From Massilia sp. IC2-278 (GTDB lineage: Bacteria; Pseudomonadota; Gammaproteobacteria; Burkholderiales; Burkholderiaceae_D): a DNA stretch of 64,000 nucleotides. The DNA lies in NCBI RefSeq assembly GCF_020708045.1, contig NZ_JAJFES010000004.1:124001-188000 (forward strand). Direction: 5' to 3'. The notes beneath the pieces were generated by a model. That model was not told the origin of the DNA, made no database searches, and worked only from the letters and a program-made list of their open reading frames with translations. The translations under genes and the position numbers were made by a program. Shown here piece by piece: positions 18,552 through 26,709 of the stretch (position 1 is its first letter; every line of letters starts with the position of its first letter).

Positions 18552-18664
18552 CACTCCCCAAGACTTGTGTCCGGTGCATTCAGCACCACATTGGTGCCGG
18601 CAGCGCTCCATGATAACGCAACTGTGTCGGCAAAAGAATATTTTTTTATAACGATATGCACCGA

Positions 18665-19945
18665 TCAGCCGTAGACGAGGTTGGGCAGCCACAGTGAAAT
18701 CGCCGGCACGTAGGTCACCAGCAACAGGAAGCCCAGCATGGTCAGCAGCCAGGGCAGTACGGCCACCGTCAATTCCGAAATCCCCATCTTGGTAATCCCC
18801 GAGGCCACGTACAGGTTCAGCCCCACCGGCGGATGGCACATGCCCACTTCCATGTTCACCACGATCAGGATGCCGAAGTGGATCGGGTCGATCCCCAGCG
18901 CCACCGCCACCGGGAACAGGATCGGCGCCATGATCAGCACGATCGACGACGGTTCCATGACGTTCCCGGCCAGCAACAGCAAGATGTTCACCACCAGCAG
19001 GAAGCTGACCACGCCCAGGCCCTGTCCGGTAAGCCAGGCCGCCATCTGCTGCGGGATGTTTTCGCTGGTCATCAGGAACGAGAACAGCACCGCATTGGTG
19101 ATGATGTACAGCAGCATGGCCGACAGCGAAGCCGAGTCCAGCAGCACCCGCCCTACCTGGTCCAGGCGCAGGTCCTTGTACACGAACACGGCGATGATGA
19201 AGGCGTACACGGCGGCGATCGCCGCGGCCTCGGTCGGCGTGAAGATGCCGCTATAGATCCCGCCCATCACGATCACGATCAGGAACAGGCCCCAGGCGCT
19301 CTTGCGGAAGGCCTGCCAGCGCTCGCCCCAGCTGGCTTTCGCCATGCGCGGGTAGCCGTGCTTTTTGGCCAGCACCCAGGTCGTCAGGCCCAGCAAAAAC
19401 GCCAGCATCAGCCCCGGCACCACGCCGGCCATGAACAGCTTGCCGACCGAGGTGTTGGTGGTCACCGAATACATCACCATCACGATCGACGGCGGAATCA
19501 GGATGCCGAGCGCGCCCGAGGTCGTGATCACGCCGGCGCCGAAGCGCTTCGGATAGCCCTGCTTGACCATCGCCGGCAGGATGATCGAGCCGATCGCCAC
19601 CACGGTGGCCGGGCTGGAACCCGACACCGCCGCGAACAGCGCGCAGGCCACCACCCCGGCCAGCGCCAGGCCGCCGTGCCAGTGGCCGACCATCGAGGTG
19701 GCGAAGCGGATCATGCGCCGCGCCACCCCGCCGTGGGTCAGGAAATTCCCGGCCAGGATGAAGAAGGGAATCGCCATGATCTCGAACTTTTCGATGCCGG
19801 TGAAGAGCTTCAGCGCCACCGATTCGATCGGCACCGTGGTCATGGTGAACAGGAAAGTGAGGACCGTCAGGCCGAGCGAGATCGAGATCGGCATCCCGGT
19901 CAGCATCAGGAGCAGCAGCAGGATGAAGATGATGGCTGCGTTCAT
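18665..19945 (-). CDS. dctM: TRAP transporter large permease subunit (DctM)
   Basis: 426 residues, almost entirely hydrophobic with about 12 membrane segments, the usual size for DctM. It is the translocating subunit of a tripartite ATP-independent periplasmic transporter, driven by an ion gradient. Typical text: LTGMPISISLGLTV, FFILAGNFLTHGG, VAAVSGSSPATVVAIGS and MEVGMCHPPVGLNLYVA. Its start overlaps the dctQ stop by 4 nt (ATGA type), so the two are translationally coupled. It is the last gene of dctPQM and is followed by a terminator at 18415-18451. Confidence 0.95.
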   Translation of the reverse strand: MNAAIIFILLLLLMLTGMPISISLGLTVLTFLFTMTTVPIESVALKLFTGIEKFEIMAIPFFILAGNFLTHGGVARRMIRFATSMVGHWHGGLALAGVVACALFAAVSGSSPATVVAIGSIILPAMVKQGYPKRFGAGVITTSGALGILIPPSIVMVMYSVTTNTSVGKLFMAGVVPGLMLAFLLGLTTWVLAKKHGYPRMAKASWGERWQAFRKSAWGLFLIVIVMGGIYSGIFTPTEAAAIAAVYAFIIAVFVYKDLRLDQVGRVLLDSASLSAMLLYIITNAVLFSFLMTSENIPQQMAAWLTGQGLGVVSFLLVVNILLLLAGNVMEPSSIVLIMAPILFPVAVALGIDPIHFGILIVVNMEVGMCHPPVGLNLYVASGITKMGISELTVAVLPWLLTMLGFLLLVTYVPAISLWLPNLVYG

Positions 19946-20511
19946 GCGGCACCTTTCGAGATCGGCAGGTCTTCGTCGTCCAGGCCTTCGACCTGGGCCG
20001 GGTCATGGTGCGGTACTTCGCCGGTGCGGATGAAGGTCACCATCACCTGCAGGAAGCGGAAGCACATCAGGTAGGAACCGAGCGGCACGGCGAGATACAC
20101 GATCCACATCGGCCATTCGAGGTCGGCCGAGGTCTGGTCGGTTTCCGACATGTGCCAGACGAAGTTGGCGCCGAGGGTGCCGACAATCCCGGTGAAGACG
20201 GCCCCGGCCAGCAGGCCGAAGACGATGAATTTCGAACGCCAGCGCGGGTTCAGGCGGTTGACGATCACGTCGACGCCGACGTGGATGCCGGTGCGCACGC
20301 CGTAGGCCGCGCCGAACTTGGCCATCCACACGAACATGTAGATGCACAGTTCCTGGGCCCAGCTGGTGTTGATCTGGATGAGGTAGTCCTGCAGCGCCGG
20401 AATCGGCAGCCCGGACAGGTAGCGATGCACCACCGCGATGAAGATGACGATGGTGGCCGCCGCCATCAGGGTCGCGATGATCCATTCTTCGAGTCGATCG
20501 AGGAATTTCAT
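19942..20511 (-). CDS. dctQ: TRAP transporter small permease subunit (DctQ)
   Basis: 189 residues with four predicted membrane helices, the first at about 10-32 (EEWIIATLMAAATIVIFIAV). DctQ proteins form a membrane complex with DctM. SWAQELCIYMFVWMAKFGAAYG is the characteristic central helix with Glu. A short acidic C-terminal tail (VEGLDDEDLPISKGAA) is unusual but uncharged in function as far as can be seen. It overlaps dctM by 4 nt and follows dctP after 78 bp. Confidence 0.93.
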   Translation of the reverse strand: MKFLDRLEEWIIATLMAAATIVIFIAVVHRYLSGLPIPALQDYLIQINTSWAQELCIYMFVWMAKFGAAYGVRTGIHVGVDVIVNRLNPRWRSKFIVFGLLAGAVFTGIVGTLGANFVWHMSETDQTSADLEWPMWIVYLAVPLGSYLMCFRFLQVMVTFIRTGEVPHHDPAQVEGLDDEDLPISKGAA

Positions 20512-20589
20512 GGGTGTCTTTCAGGAGAACAGGCGTGCGCAGGCACGGCGCATGCCGTCCCTGCAAGCTTCACTACGCTCGATGCTGCC

Positions 20590-21582
20590 TTACTTCTTCG
20601 CGGTTTCGCGGGTGATCGACTGAATGAGGTCCTTGCCGATCCGGCTTTCCATCTGGCGCTGCACCGGCTGCAGGGCCGTGCGCCAGGCCGCCTGTTCCTG
20701 CGGCGTCAGGTTGTAGATGGTGGTCTTGCCGGCCTTGCGGATGGCTTCCAGCGCCAGGTCGTTGTCGCGCTGGGCGATGGCTTTTTCGAAGGTGGTGGCG
20801 TCGCGCATGGCCTGCTCGAGCTGGGCCCGGATGTCGGCCGGCAGCCCGTCCCAGAACTTCTTGTTGACGATGACGGCATAGCCCAGGTAGCCGTGGTTCG
20901 ACACCGTCAGGTGCTTCTGCACCTCGTGCATCTTTTGCGTGTACATGTTCGACGGCGGGTTCTCGGTGCCGTCCACCACGCCGGTCTGCAAGGCTTGGTA
21001 CACTTCCGAGAAGGCCAGCACCTGCGGGTTGGCGCCGAGCGCACGCATCTGCGCGTCCAGCACCTTCGAGGACTGGATGCGCATCTTCAGGCCGCGGAAA
21101 TCGGCCGGGGCATGCAGCGGCTTGTTGGCCGACATGATCTTGAAGCCGTTGTCCCAGTAGGCGAGGCCCGTGATGCCTTTCGGTTCGAGTTTCTTCAGCA
21201 GGCCCCTGCCGATCGGGCCTTCGGTGACGGCGTACAGCGCCGCCTTCGAGGGGAAGATGTACGGCAGGTCGAAGGCTTCGAATTCCTTCACGCCGAGCGG
21301 GCCGAACTTGGCCAGCGAGGGCGCCAGCATCTGCACCGCGCCCAGCTGCAGGGCTTCGAGTTCTTCCTTGTCCTTGTACAGCTGGCTGTTCGGATACACT
21401 TCGACCTTGACCCGGCCTTTCGTCAGCTTTTCGGCCTGTTCCTTGAAGCGCTCGGCGGCCTGGCCCTTCGGCGTATCGGTCGCGACCACGTGGCTGAACT
21501 TGATGACGATGGGCGCCTGGGCCCAGGCGGAATTCATGGACAGGACGACGGCAAAGGCCGCGGCCAGGGCTTTGATCTGCAT
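20590..21582 (-). CDS. dctP: TRAP transporter solute-binding protein (DctP family)
   Basis: 330 residues with a signal peptide (MQIKALAAAFAVVLSMNSAWA). DctP-type periplasmic binding protein; the ligand carboxylate is normally held by the conserved Arg in LRGLKMRIQSS-type text (here FRGLKMRIQSS). TENPPSNMYTQK and YQALQTGVVDG are further family motifs. Together with the DctB/DctR-like regulators next door it suggests uptake of a C4-dicarboxylate or similar organic acid; the exact ligand is not readable. It is the first gene of the operon and starts 124 bp from the divergent kinase gene. Confidence 0.94.
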   Translation of the reverse strand: MQIKALAAAFAVVLSMNSAWAQAPIVIKFSHVVATDTPKGQAAERFKEQAEKLTKGRVKVEVYPNSQLYKDKEELEALQLGAVQMLAPSLAKFGPLGVKEFEAFDLPYIFPSKAALYAVTEGPIGRGLLKKLEPKGITGLAYWDNGFKIMSANKPLHAPADFRGLKMRIQSSKVLDAQMRALGANPQVLAFSEVYQALQTGVVDGTENPPSNMYTQKMHEVQKHLTVSNHGYLGYAVIVNKKFWDGLPADIRAQLEQAMRDATTFEKAIAQRDNDLALEAIRKAGKTTIYNLTPQEQAAWRTALQPVQRQMESRIGKDLIQSITRETAKK

Positions 21583-21656
21583 GGTGTCTCCTCGGTGTCT
21601 CGATTATTTTTGAACGACGCACAAACCATTCTGCTCTGCTGCATTTTGCATTGCAT

Positions 21657-21672
21657 TTGTGGAATTCCACAA
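21657..21672. promoter_or_regulatory. Perfect 16-bp palindrome between dctP and the kinase gene
   Basis: TTGTGGAA|TTCCACAA, a perfect inverted repeat in the 124-bp divergent gap, 75 bp upstream of dctP and 35 bp upstream of the kinase ATG. It is a natural candidate operator for the FixJ-type regulator or another dimeric protein controlling both transcripts. Binding is inferred from position and symmetry only. Confidence 0.5.
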
Positions 21673-21706
21673 TAACATCACTCGACGCAAACTTGTACGG
21701 TCCCGC

Positions 21707-23722
21707 ATGAAAAATCCCATCCGCCTGCCGCGCCGCGCCAGCCTGTCCCGTCCCTGGCGCTGGCTGGTGCCGCTGCTGCTGGTGCTGCTGTTCCTGGCGG
21801 TGCTGATCTGGTTGCCCTGGCAGGCGCGCCAGATGGAGGCCAACGAGCGCCAGGAGCAGCTGATCGCCGACACGCTCTGGGTCGAGCAGACCCTGCGTTT
21901 CGAGCTGGCGCGCAGCGAGGAAGCCTTGTCCGTGCTCGGCGCAGACCTGCTGGTCAAGCCGCCCGCGCCCGAGCAGTTGCAGGCGCGCCTGGACCAGATG
22001 TTCAAGAACGGCCACGAACTGCGCCGCGTGCTCTGGCTCGGCCCCGATGGCGCGACCCTGGCCCATCACGGCCTGGAACTGCCGCCGGGCGGCCTGGCAT
22101 CGGTCGGCGCCGAAGCCATGGAAATGGCACGCCTGACCCGCGCCGGCCGCTACACCGAGCCCTACGGCGCCAGCGCCCACGCGCCCGGCATGATCGACTA
22201 CTACCTGCCGCTGTTCCGGCGCGGCCAGTACGCCGGCGCTTTGGTGGCCACCTACAGCCTGAAGGTCCTGCTCGACGAAACGGTGCCCTGGTGGTTCGCC
22301 CAGGACAACGCCCTGGCCCTGCTCGACCGCGACGACGACCCCGTGGCCGCGCGTGCCGACGGCGGACCGGGACGCGGCGTCTACACCCACCGCCGCGCGC
22401 TCGACCTGCCGGGCAGCTCGATCGTGCTGGCCACCGACAGCGTGAAGGGCTCGCCGCGCCTGCTGCCGAATTTGCTGGTCGGTTCGGTGATCGTGCTGGC
22501 GCTCGGTCTCCTGATCAGCCTGATGAGCCTGTGGCGCCACATCTCGCGTACCCTGGCCGCCGAAAGCGCGCTGCGCCAGCAGATGGCCTTCCGCACCGCG
22601 ATGGAAAACTCGCTGCTCACCGGCCTGCGCGCGCGCGACCTGGAGGGGCGCGTCACCTACGTCAACAAGGCCTTTTGCCAGATCGTCGGCTTGCCGGCGG
22701 AAGAACTGCTCGGCAAGAAGCCGCCCATGCCCTACTGGGCGCCGGAAGCGACAACCGACTACGAAGAGCGCTTCGCCAAAATCCTGGCCGGCACCGCCAC
22801 GCCGCAATTCGAAACCGTATTCCAGCGCACCGATGGCGTGCGCGTGCCGGTGCTGGTGTTCGAGGCGCCGCTGGTCGACAGCCGCGGCAAGCAGACCGGC
22901 TGGATGAGTTCCATCCTCGACATCACCGACCGCAAGAAGGCCGAGGAACTGAACCGTCAGCAGCAGGAAAAGCTCGAAGCGAGCGCGCGCCTGGCGACCA
23001 TGGGCGAAATCTCGTCGATGCTGGCGCACGAGCTGAACCAGCCGCTGGCGGCGATTTCCAGTTACACAGCCGGCGCCCTGAACGTGCTGGAACGGGCCGA
23101 CAAGGGCGTGCCGGTCGAGCCCAGCCTGCTGCGGCGCGCGCTGGAGCAGGCGCGCCAGCAGGCCCAGCGCGCCGGCCAGATCATCAAGAGCGTGCACGAG
23201 TTCGTGAAGAAGAGCGAGCCGCAGCGCGAGGAAGTGGCGATCAAGAGCGTGGTCGACGGCGTGCGCGCCCTGGTCGAGCTGCAGGCGCGCAAGGCTTACG
23301 TGGCGCTGCAGTTCGAGCTGCCGGCCCAGCTGCCCACGGTGCTGGCCGACCGCCTGATGCTGGAACAGGTGCTGCTGAACCTCACCCGCAACGGCATCGA
23401 GGCCATGGCCGAGGTGCCGCCCGAGCGGCGCGTGCTGCGCATTGCGGCCGATGCCGACGCGGCCCAGGTGTCGGTGTCGGTGATCGACAATGGCCACGGC
23501 ATCCCGCCCGACGTGGCCGAGCGCCTGTTCTCGCCCTTCTTCTCGACCAAGGCCGAAGGCATGGGCATGGGCCTGTCGATCTGCCGCACGGCGATCGAAT
23601 TCCACGGCGGTACGCTCACCCATGCGCCGAATCCGGGCGGCGGCACGGTGTTTACCTTCAGCCTGCCGCGCCGCGATGTGGCGGCGGCGGCATCTGCAAC
23701 GGGTGCGCCTGAGCTAAAATAG
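21707..23722 (+). CDS. Sensor histidine kinase, DctB/DctS-like, with PAS domain
   Basis: 671 residues. TM1 at about 19-37, a periplasmic sensing domain to about 255, TM2 at about 260-285, a PAS domain (about 305-425) and a coiled linker lead to the dimerisation box GEISSMLAHELNQPLAAI (phospho-acceptor His441) and the ATPase domain with NLTRNGIEAM, DNGHGIPPDVAE and GMGMGLSICR. Its position diverging from a dctPQM operon and next to a FixJ-type regulator matches the DctS/DctR system that senses dicarboxylates. A GTG in frame at 21659 would place the start inside the palindrome, so the ATG at 21707 is preferred. The regulator gene follows after 19 nt. Confidence 0.92.
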   Translation: MKNPIRLPRRASLSRPWRWLVPLLLVLLFLAVLIWLPWQARQMEANERQEQLIADTLWVEQTLRFELARSEEALSVLGADLLVKPPAPEQLQARLDQMFKNGHELRRVLWLGPDGATLAHHGLELPPGGLASVGAEAMEMARLTRAGRYTEPYGASAHAPGMIDYYLPLFRRGQYAGALVATYSLKVLLDETVPWWFAQDNALALLDRDDDPVAARADGGPGRGVYTHRRALDLPGSSIVLATDSVKGSPRLLPNLLVGSVIVLALGLLISLMSLWRHISRTLAAESALRQQMAFRTAMENSLLTGLRARDLEGRVTYVNKAFCQIVGLPAEELLGKKPPMPYWAPEATTDYEERFAKILAGTATPQFETVFQRTDGVRVPVLVFEAPLVDSRGKQTGWMSSILDITDRKKAEELNRQQQEKLEASARLATMGEISSMLAHELNQPLAAISSYTAGALNVLERADKGVPVEPSLLRRALEQARQQAQRAGQIIKSVHEFVKKSEPQREEVAIKSVVDGVRALVELQARKAYVALQFELPAQLPTVLADRLMLEQVLLNLTRNGIEAMAEVPPERRVLRIAADADAAQVSVSVIDNGHGIPPDVAERLFSPFFSTKAEGMGMGLSICRTAIEFHGGTLTHAPNPGGGTVFTFSLPRRDVAAAASATGAPELK

Positions 23723-23741
23723 TGCATTGAGGAGGTATCGC

Positions 23742-24323
23742 ATGCTGCACATCGTCGACGACGAAGAAGTCATCCGTGACGCACTCGCCTGGCTGGCACA
23801 GTCGCGCGGGCTGGCGGCGCGCGGCTATGCCGGCGGCCAAGCCTTCCTCGACAGCGTGGGCGAGCCCGACCTCGACGGCGACTGCGTGCTGCTCGACGTG
23901 CGCATGCCCGACATGAACGGGGTGGCCGTGTTCGACCAGCTGATCGGCCGCGGGCTGCTGCCGCGCCTGCCGGTGATTTTCCTGACCGGGCACGGCGACG
24001 TGCCGATGGCGGTCGATTCGCTCAAGCGCGGGGCCTTCGATTTCTTCGAGAAGCCGTTCAACGACAACCAGCTGATGGACCGGGTCGACCAGGCCCTGGC
24101 CGCCTCGCGCGCGGCGGCCGCATCGGACCAGGTGCGCATGCGGCTGGCGACCCTGTCGGCGCGCGAACGCGAGGTGCTGGACCTGATTTTGGCGGGGAAG
24201 ATGAACAAGGTCGTCGCGGACGAATTGGGCATCAGCATGCGCACGGTGGAGGTGCACCGGGCGCATATCTTCGACAAGATGCAGGTGAAGACGGCGGTCG
24301 AGTTGGCGGGGTTGTTGAAGTAA
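23742..24323 (+). CDS. Response regulator, FixJ/DctR family (receiver + LuxR-type HTH)
   Basis: 193 residues. Receiver domain with acidic pair in MLHIVDDEE, phospho-acceptor Asp52 in CVLLDVRMPDMNG, LTGHGD and FFEKPFND; then a LuxR/FixJ HTH: LSAREREVLDLILAGKMNK and ISMRTVEVHRAHIF. It is very probably activated by the upstream kinase and controls dctPQM. GAGGAGG lies 6-7 nt before ATG 23742, which decides the start over an upstream TTG at 23727. Confidence 0.94.
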   Translation: MLHIVDDEEVIRDALAWLAQSRGLAARGYAGGQAFLDSVGEPDLDGDCVLLDVRMPDMNGVAVFDQLIGRGLLPRLPVIFLTGHGDVPMAVDSLKRGAFDFFEKPFNDNQLMDRVDQALAASRAAAASDQVRMRLATLSAREREVLDLILAGKMNKVVADELGISMRTVEVHRAHIFDKMQVKTAVELAGLLK

Positions 24324-24382
24324 GCGGAGCCGTTTTCCACGTTCGTGGCGCTGTTGCGTGAGCCGTTAATGGTGTGTTGAAT

Positions 24383-24488
24383 CCGCGTGGGCACGGGGTG
24401 CCCACCTTACGGGACACGCTGCGTATCCGGGGTTCGTATGATCTCGCCGATAACGGTGACCGTAGGGTGGGCACTCGTGCCCACGCGG
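24383..24488. repeat. Diverging pair of palindromic elements
   Basis: 24383-24411 (- orientation, right arm CCCACCTTACG with one change) and 24461-24488 (+ orientation, one base shorter in the loop: GGGCAC-TC-GTGCCC). They sit in the 364-bp gap between the regulator gene and the small gene at 24688. The remaining 200 bp before that gene are rich in CCCA/ACCC runs with no gene visible. Confidence 0.85.
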
Positions 24489-24687
24489 ATCAAACCTACC
24501 GATAACGCATCACGCAACAGCGCCACGTTCGCCAAAAAACCCACCCAAACCCAGCCACAACTCCCGGTCACACCCCGCGCGCACCGGACACCCACCCATC
24601 CTCGCCATTCCCCAATCGCTTGTAAAATCAATTTGAACGCGTCGCCCCTTCCCGCCACGCGACGCCAACTTCTTTTAGGAAAAGCAG

Positions 24688-25068
24688 ATGAACGAAAAGA
24701 CAGTTGCAGACAGGATGTTTTTGCGAAACGCGAAATCGATGCAGGTCATCAACGGCAACACCCACCCATCGGTCGTGGCGCAGTTTCCGCAAGAAATCAT
24801 GCAAGAAGGCGACGGGCCCTTCGACGTGATCATGGCCTTTTGCCTGAACCGCAAGGAGCTGGAAGCGGCCGTGCCGCTGGCCAAGGAACGCCTGGGCGAC
24901 AAGGGCTCGCTGTGGATCGCCTACCTGAAGCAGACCGCCTCGAAAGCCACCGACATCAACCGCGACACGATCAGCGCCTACCTCAAGGAACAGGGCATCA
25001 CTTCGGTAGCCATGATCTCCATTGATGGCGACTGGTCGGCCCTGCGCGCGAAACGCATCGAGGCATGA
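24688..25068 (+). CDS. Conserved hypothetical protein, DUF3052-like
   Basis: 126 residues, soluble, no signal peptide. The middle reads as an alpha/beta domain: FDVIMAFCLNRKELEAAVPL, GDKGSLWIAYLKQ and, at the end, SIDGDWSALRAKRIEA. The pattern of an 'F-x-hydrophobic, R-x-ELE ... LWIxYxKxT ... WSALRxxR' chain resembles the DUF3052 family, whose function is unknown. A possible AGGAAAAG ribosome-binding site lies 5-6 nt upstream of the ATG. It converges on queG with only 6 bp between the stop codons. The family link is from memory of the pattern, so moderate. Confidence 0.7.
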   Translation: MNEKTVADRMFLRNAKSMQVINGNTHPSVVAQFPQEIMQEGDGPFDVIMAFCLNRKELEAAVPLAKERLGDKGSLWIAYLKQTASKATDINRDTISAYLKEQGITSVAMISIDGDWSALRAKRIEA

Positions 25069-25074
25069 CGCCCT

Positions 25075-26169
25075 TCAGGCTCCATGCTGCCCCAGCGCCC
25101 AGCGCACGTGCTCGCGCACCAGCGCGGACGGGTGCTCGGCACGCGTACGCAAGGCCGCCACGATAGCCGGATCGCCGGCACGGCTTGATGCCGCATTGCC
25201 CAGCCCCACCGCCAGGTTGCGCAGCCAGCGCTCGTGGCCGATGCGCCGGATCGGACTGCCCTCGGTGCGGCGGTTGAATTCCTCTTCTTCCCAGGCAAAC
25301 AGTTCCACCAGCGAAGCATCGCCCAGGCCATTGCGCTCGTCGAAATCCGGCAACACCGCGCGCTGGGCAAACTTGTTCCACGGGCAAGCCAGCTGGCAAT
25401 CGTCGCAACCGTAGATGCGGTTGCCGATCAGCGGGCGCAGCTCCAGCGGAATGCTGCCTTTCAGCTCGATGGTGAGATACGAAATGCAGCGCCGCGCATC
25501 CAGCCGCCCCGGGCCGAGGATGGCCTGCGTGGGGCAGAGATCAATGCAGTTGCTGCACTGCCCGCAGTGGCCGCTGGTCGCCTCATCGATCGGCAGCGGC
25601 AGATCGACCAGGATCTCGCCGATGAAGAAGGTCGAACCGGCTTCGCGCGACAGCAGCAGCGTGTGCTTGCCGCGCCAGCCCAGGCCGGCCTTGGCGGCGA
25701 GCGGCAGTTCCATCACCGGCGCCGAATCCGTGAACGCACGGTAGCCGTACTCGCCGATCTCGCGCTTCACCCGTTCGGCCAGCTGGGCCAGGCGGTTGCG
25801 CAGCACCTTGTGGTAGTCGCGGCCGCGCGCATACACCGACACCACGGCCGCACCGGGGTCGGCTTGTCGCGCCGCCTCGCGGGCGCGCCAAGCCGACCCC
25901 GGCTCATTATTCTTCGGCAGATAATCCATGCGCGCGACGATGGCGCGCACCGTGCCCGGCACCAGTTCGGCCGGCCGGGCGCGCTTCATGCCGTGGCTTG
26001 CCATATAATCCATCTCGCCATGGTGCCCGGCTGCCAGCCAGGCCTGCAAGCCTTCCTCGGCATGCGCGAGGTCGACGTCGGCAATGCGCACGTCGGCAAA
26101 GCCGAGTTCCCTCCCCCACGCCTTGATGGCGCGCGCGAGTTCGTGCAGGTCGGGGGAAGTTGGAATCAT
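25075..26169 (-). CDS. queG: Epoxyqueuosine reductase QueG
   Basis: 364 residues. Cobalamin- and iron-sulfur-dependent enzyme for the last step of queuosine synthesis in tRNA. Two [4Fe-4S] cysteine sets are visible, CGQCSNCIDLCP and YGCDDCQLACPWN, with an upstream GWRGKHTLLLSREAGSTFF segment and a C-terminal HEAT-like region. The start MIPTSPDLHELARAI at 26169 is used; an ATG five codons upstream is equally open. It diverges from tsaE (57 bp), as in the queG-tsaE arrangement of many proteobacteria. Confidence 0.95.
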   Translation of the reverse strand: MIPTSPDLHELARAIKAWGRELGFADVRIADVDLAHAEEGLQAWLAAGHHGEMDYMASHGMKRARPAELVPGTVRAIVARMDYLPKNNEPGSAWRAREAARQADPGAAVVSVYARGRDYHKVLRNRLAQLAERVKREIGEYGYRAFTDSAPVMELPLAAKAGLGWRGKHTLLLSREAGSTFFIGEILVDLPLPIDEATSGHCGQCSNCIDLCPTQAILGPGRLDARRCISYLTIELKGSIPLELRPLIGNRIYGCDDCQLACPWNKFAQRAVLPDFDERNGLGDASLVELFAWEEEEFNRRTEGSPIRRIGHERWLRNLAVGLGNAASSRAGDPAIVAALRTRAEHPSALVREHVRWALGQHGA

Positions 26170-26226
26170 GGCAAGAAGAATCACACTGGCGGCGCCGGCG
26201 CGCCGCGAAACCTACCATTTTAATTG

Positions 26227-26709
26227 ATGCAGCACTTCACAGCCTACCTGCCGGACGAAGCGGCCACCGCCGCCCTGGGCGCCGCCCTGGCGCGCGCCAT
26301 CTTGCCCGGCCTGGTCATCTACCTGCACGGCGACCTCGGCGCCGGCAAGACCGCGCTCACGCGTTCCCTGATCCAGGCGGCCGGCCACAAGGGCACCGTC
26401 AAGAGCCCGACCTATACCCTGTCGGAACCCTACCGCGTGCAGCTGGGCGGCCAGCCGGCGAACATCATCCACTACGATTTGTACCGCATGTCGAGCCCGG
26501 AAGAATTCCTCGATGCGGGCTTCCGCGAAGACTTCGACGGCAAGAATATCTGCATCGTCGAATGGCCGGAAAAGGGCGAACCGGTGTTGCCATTGCCCGA
26601 CGTTAAAGTCTTGCTTAATGTTAGCGGCCTCGGGCGTACTGTAGAATTGCAGGCGTTGTCCGAATTAGGCCTGCTATGCCTCGACCGTCTCTCCTTCCCT
26701 CCCCCGTGA
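26227..26709 (+). CDS. tsaE: tRNA threonylcarbamoyladenosine biosynthesis ATPase TsaE
   Basis: 160 residues. P-loop ATPase that supports the TsaB/TsaD complex in t6A synthesis. Walker A is LHGDLGAGKTALTRS; VKSPTYTLSEPY and HYDLYRM and IVEWPEKGE are the other family marks. The ATG at 26227 is chosen; a TTG directly before it is also possible. Its 3' end overlaps the amidase gene by 34 bp. The partner tsaD is at 3.1 kb. Confidence 0.95.
   Translation: MQHFTAYLPDEAATAALGAALARAILPGLVIYLHGDLGAGKTALTRSLIQAAGHKGTVKSPTYTLSEPYRVQLGGQPANIIHYDLYRMSSPEEFLDAGFREDFDGKNICIVEWPEKGEPVLPLPDVKVLLNVSGLGRTVELQALSELGLLCLDRLSFPPP

Noticed and set aside
21659..21706. GTG start for the sensor kinase at 21659
   Set aside because: It lies inside the 16-bp palindrome and adds 16 residues before a normal signal-anchor; ATG 21707 is more plausible.
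20573..23623. Open frame of 1016 codons on the minus strand
   Set aside because: Opposite the kinase gene and then in a wrong frame over dctP; low-complexity composition, no family match.
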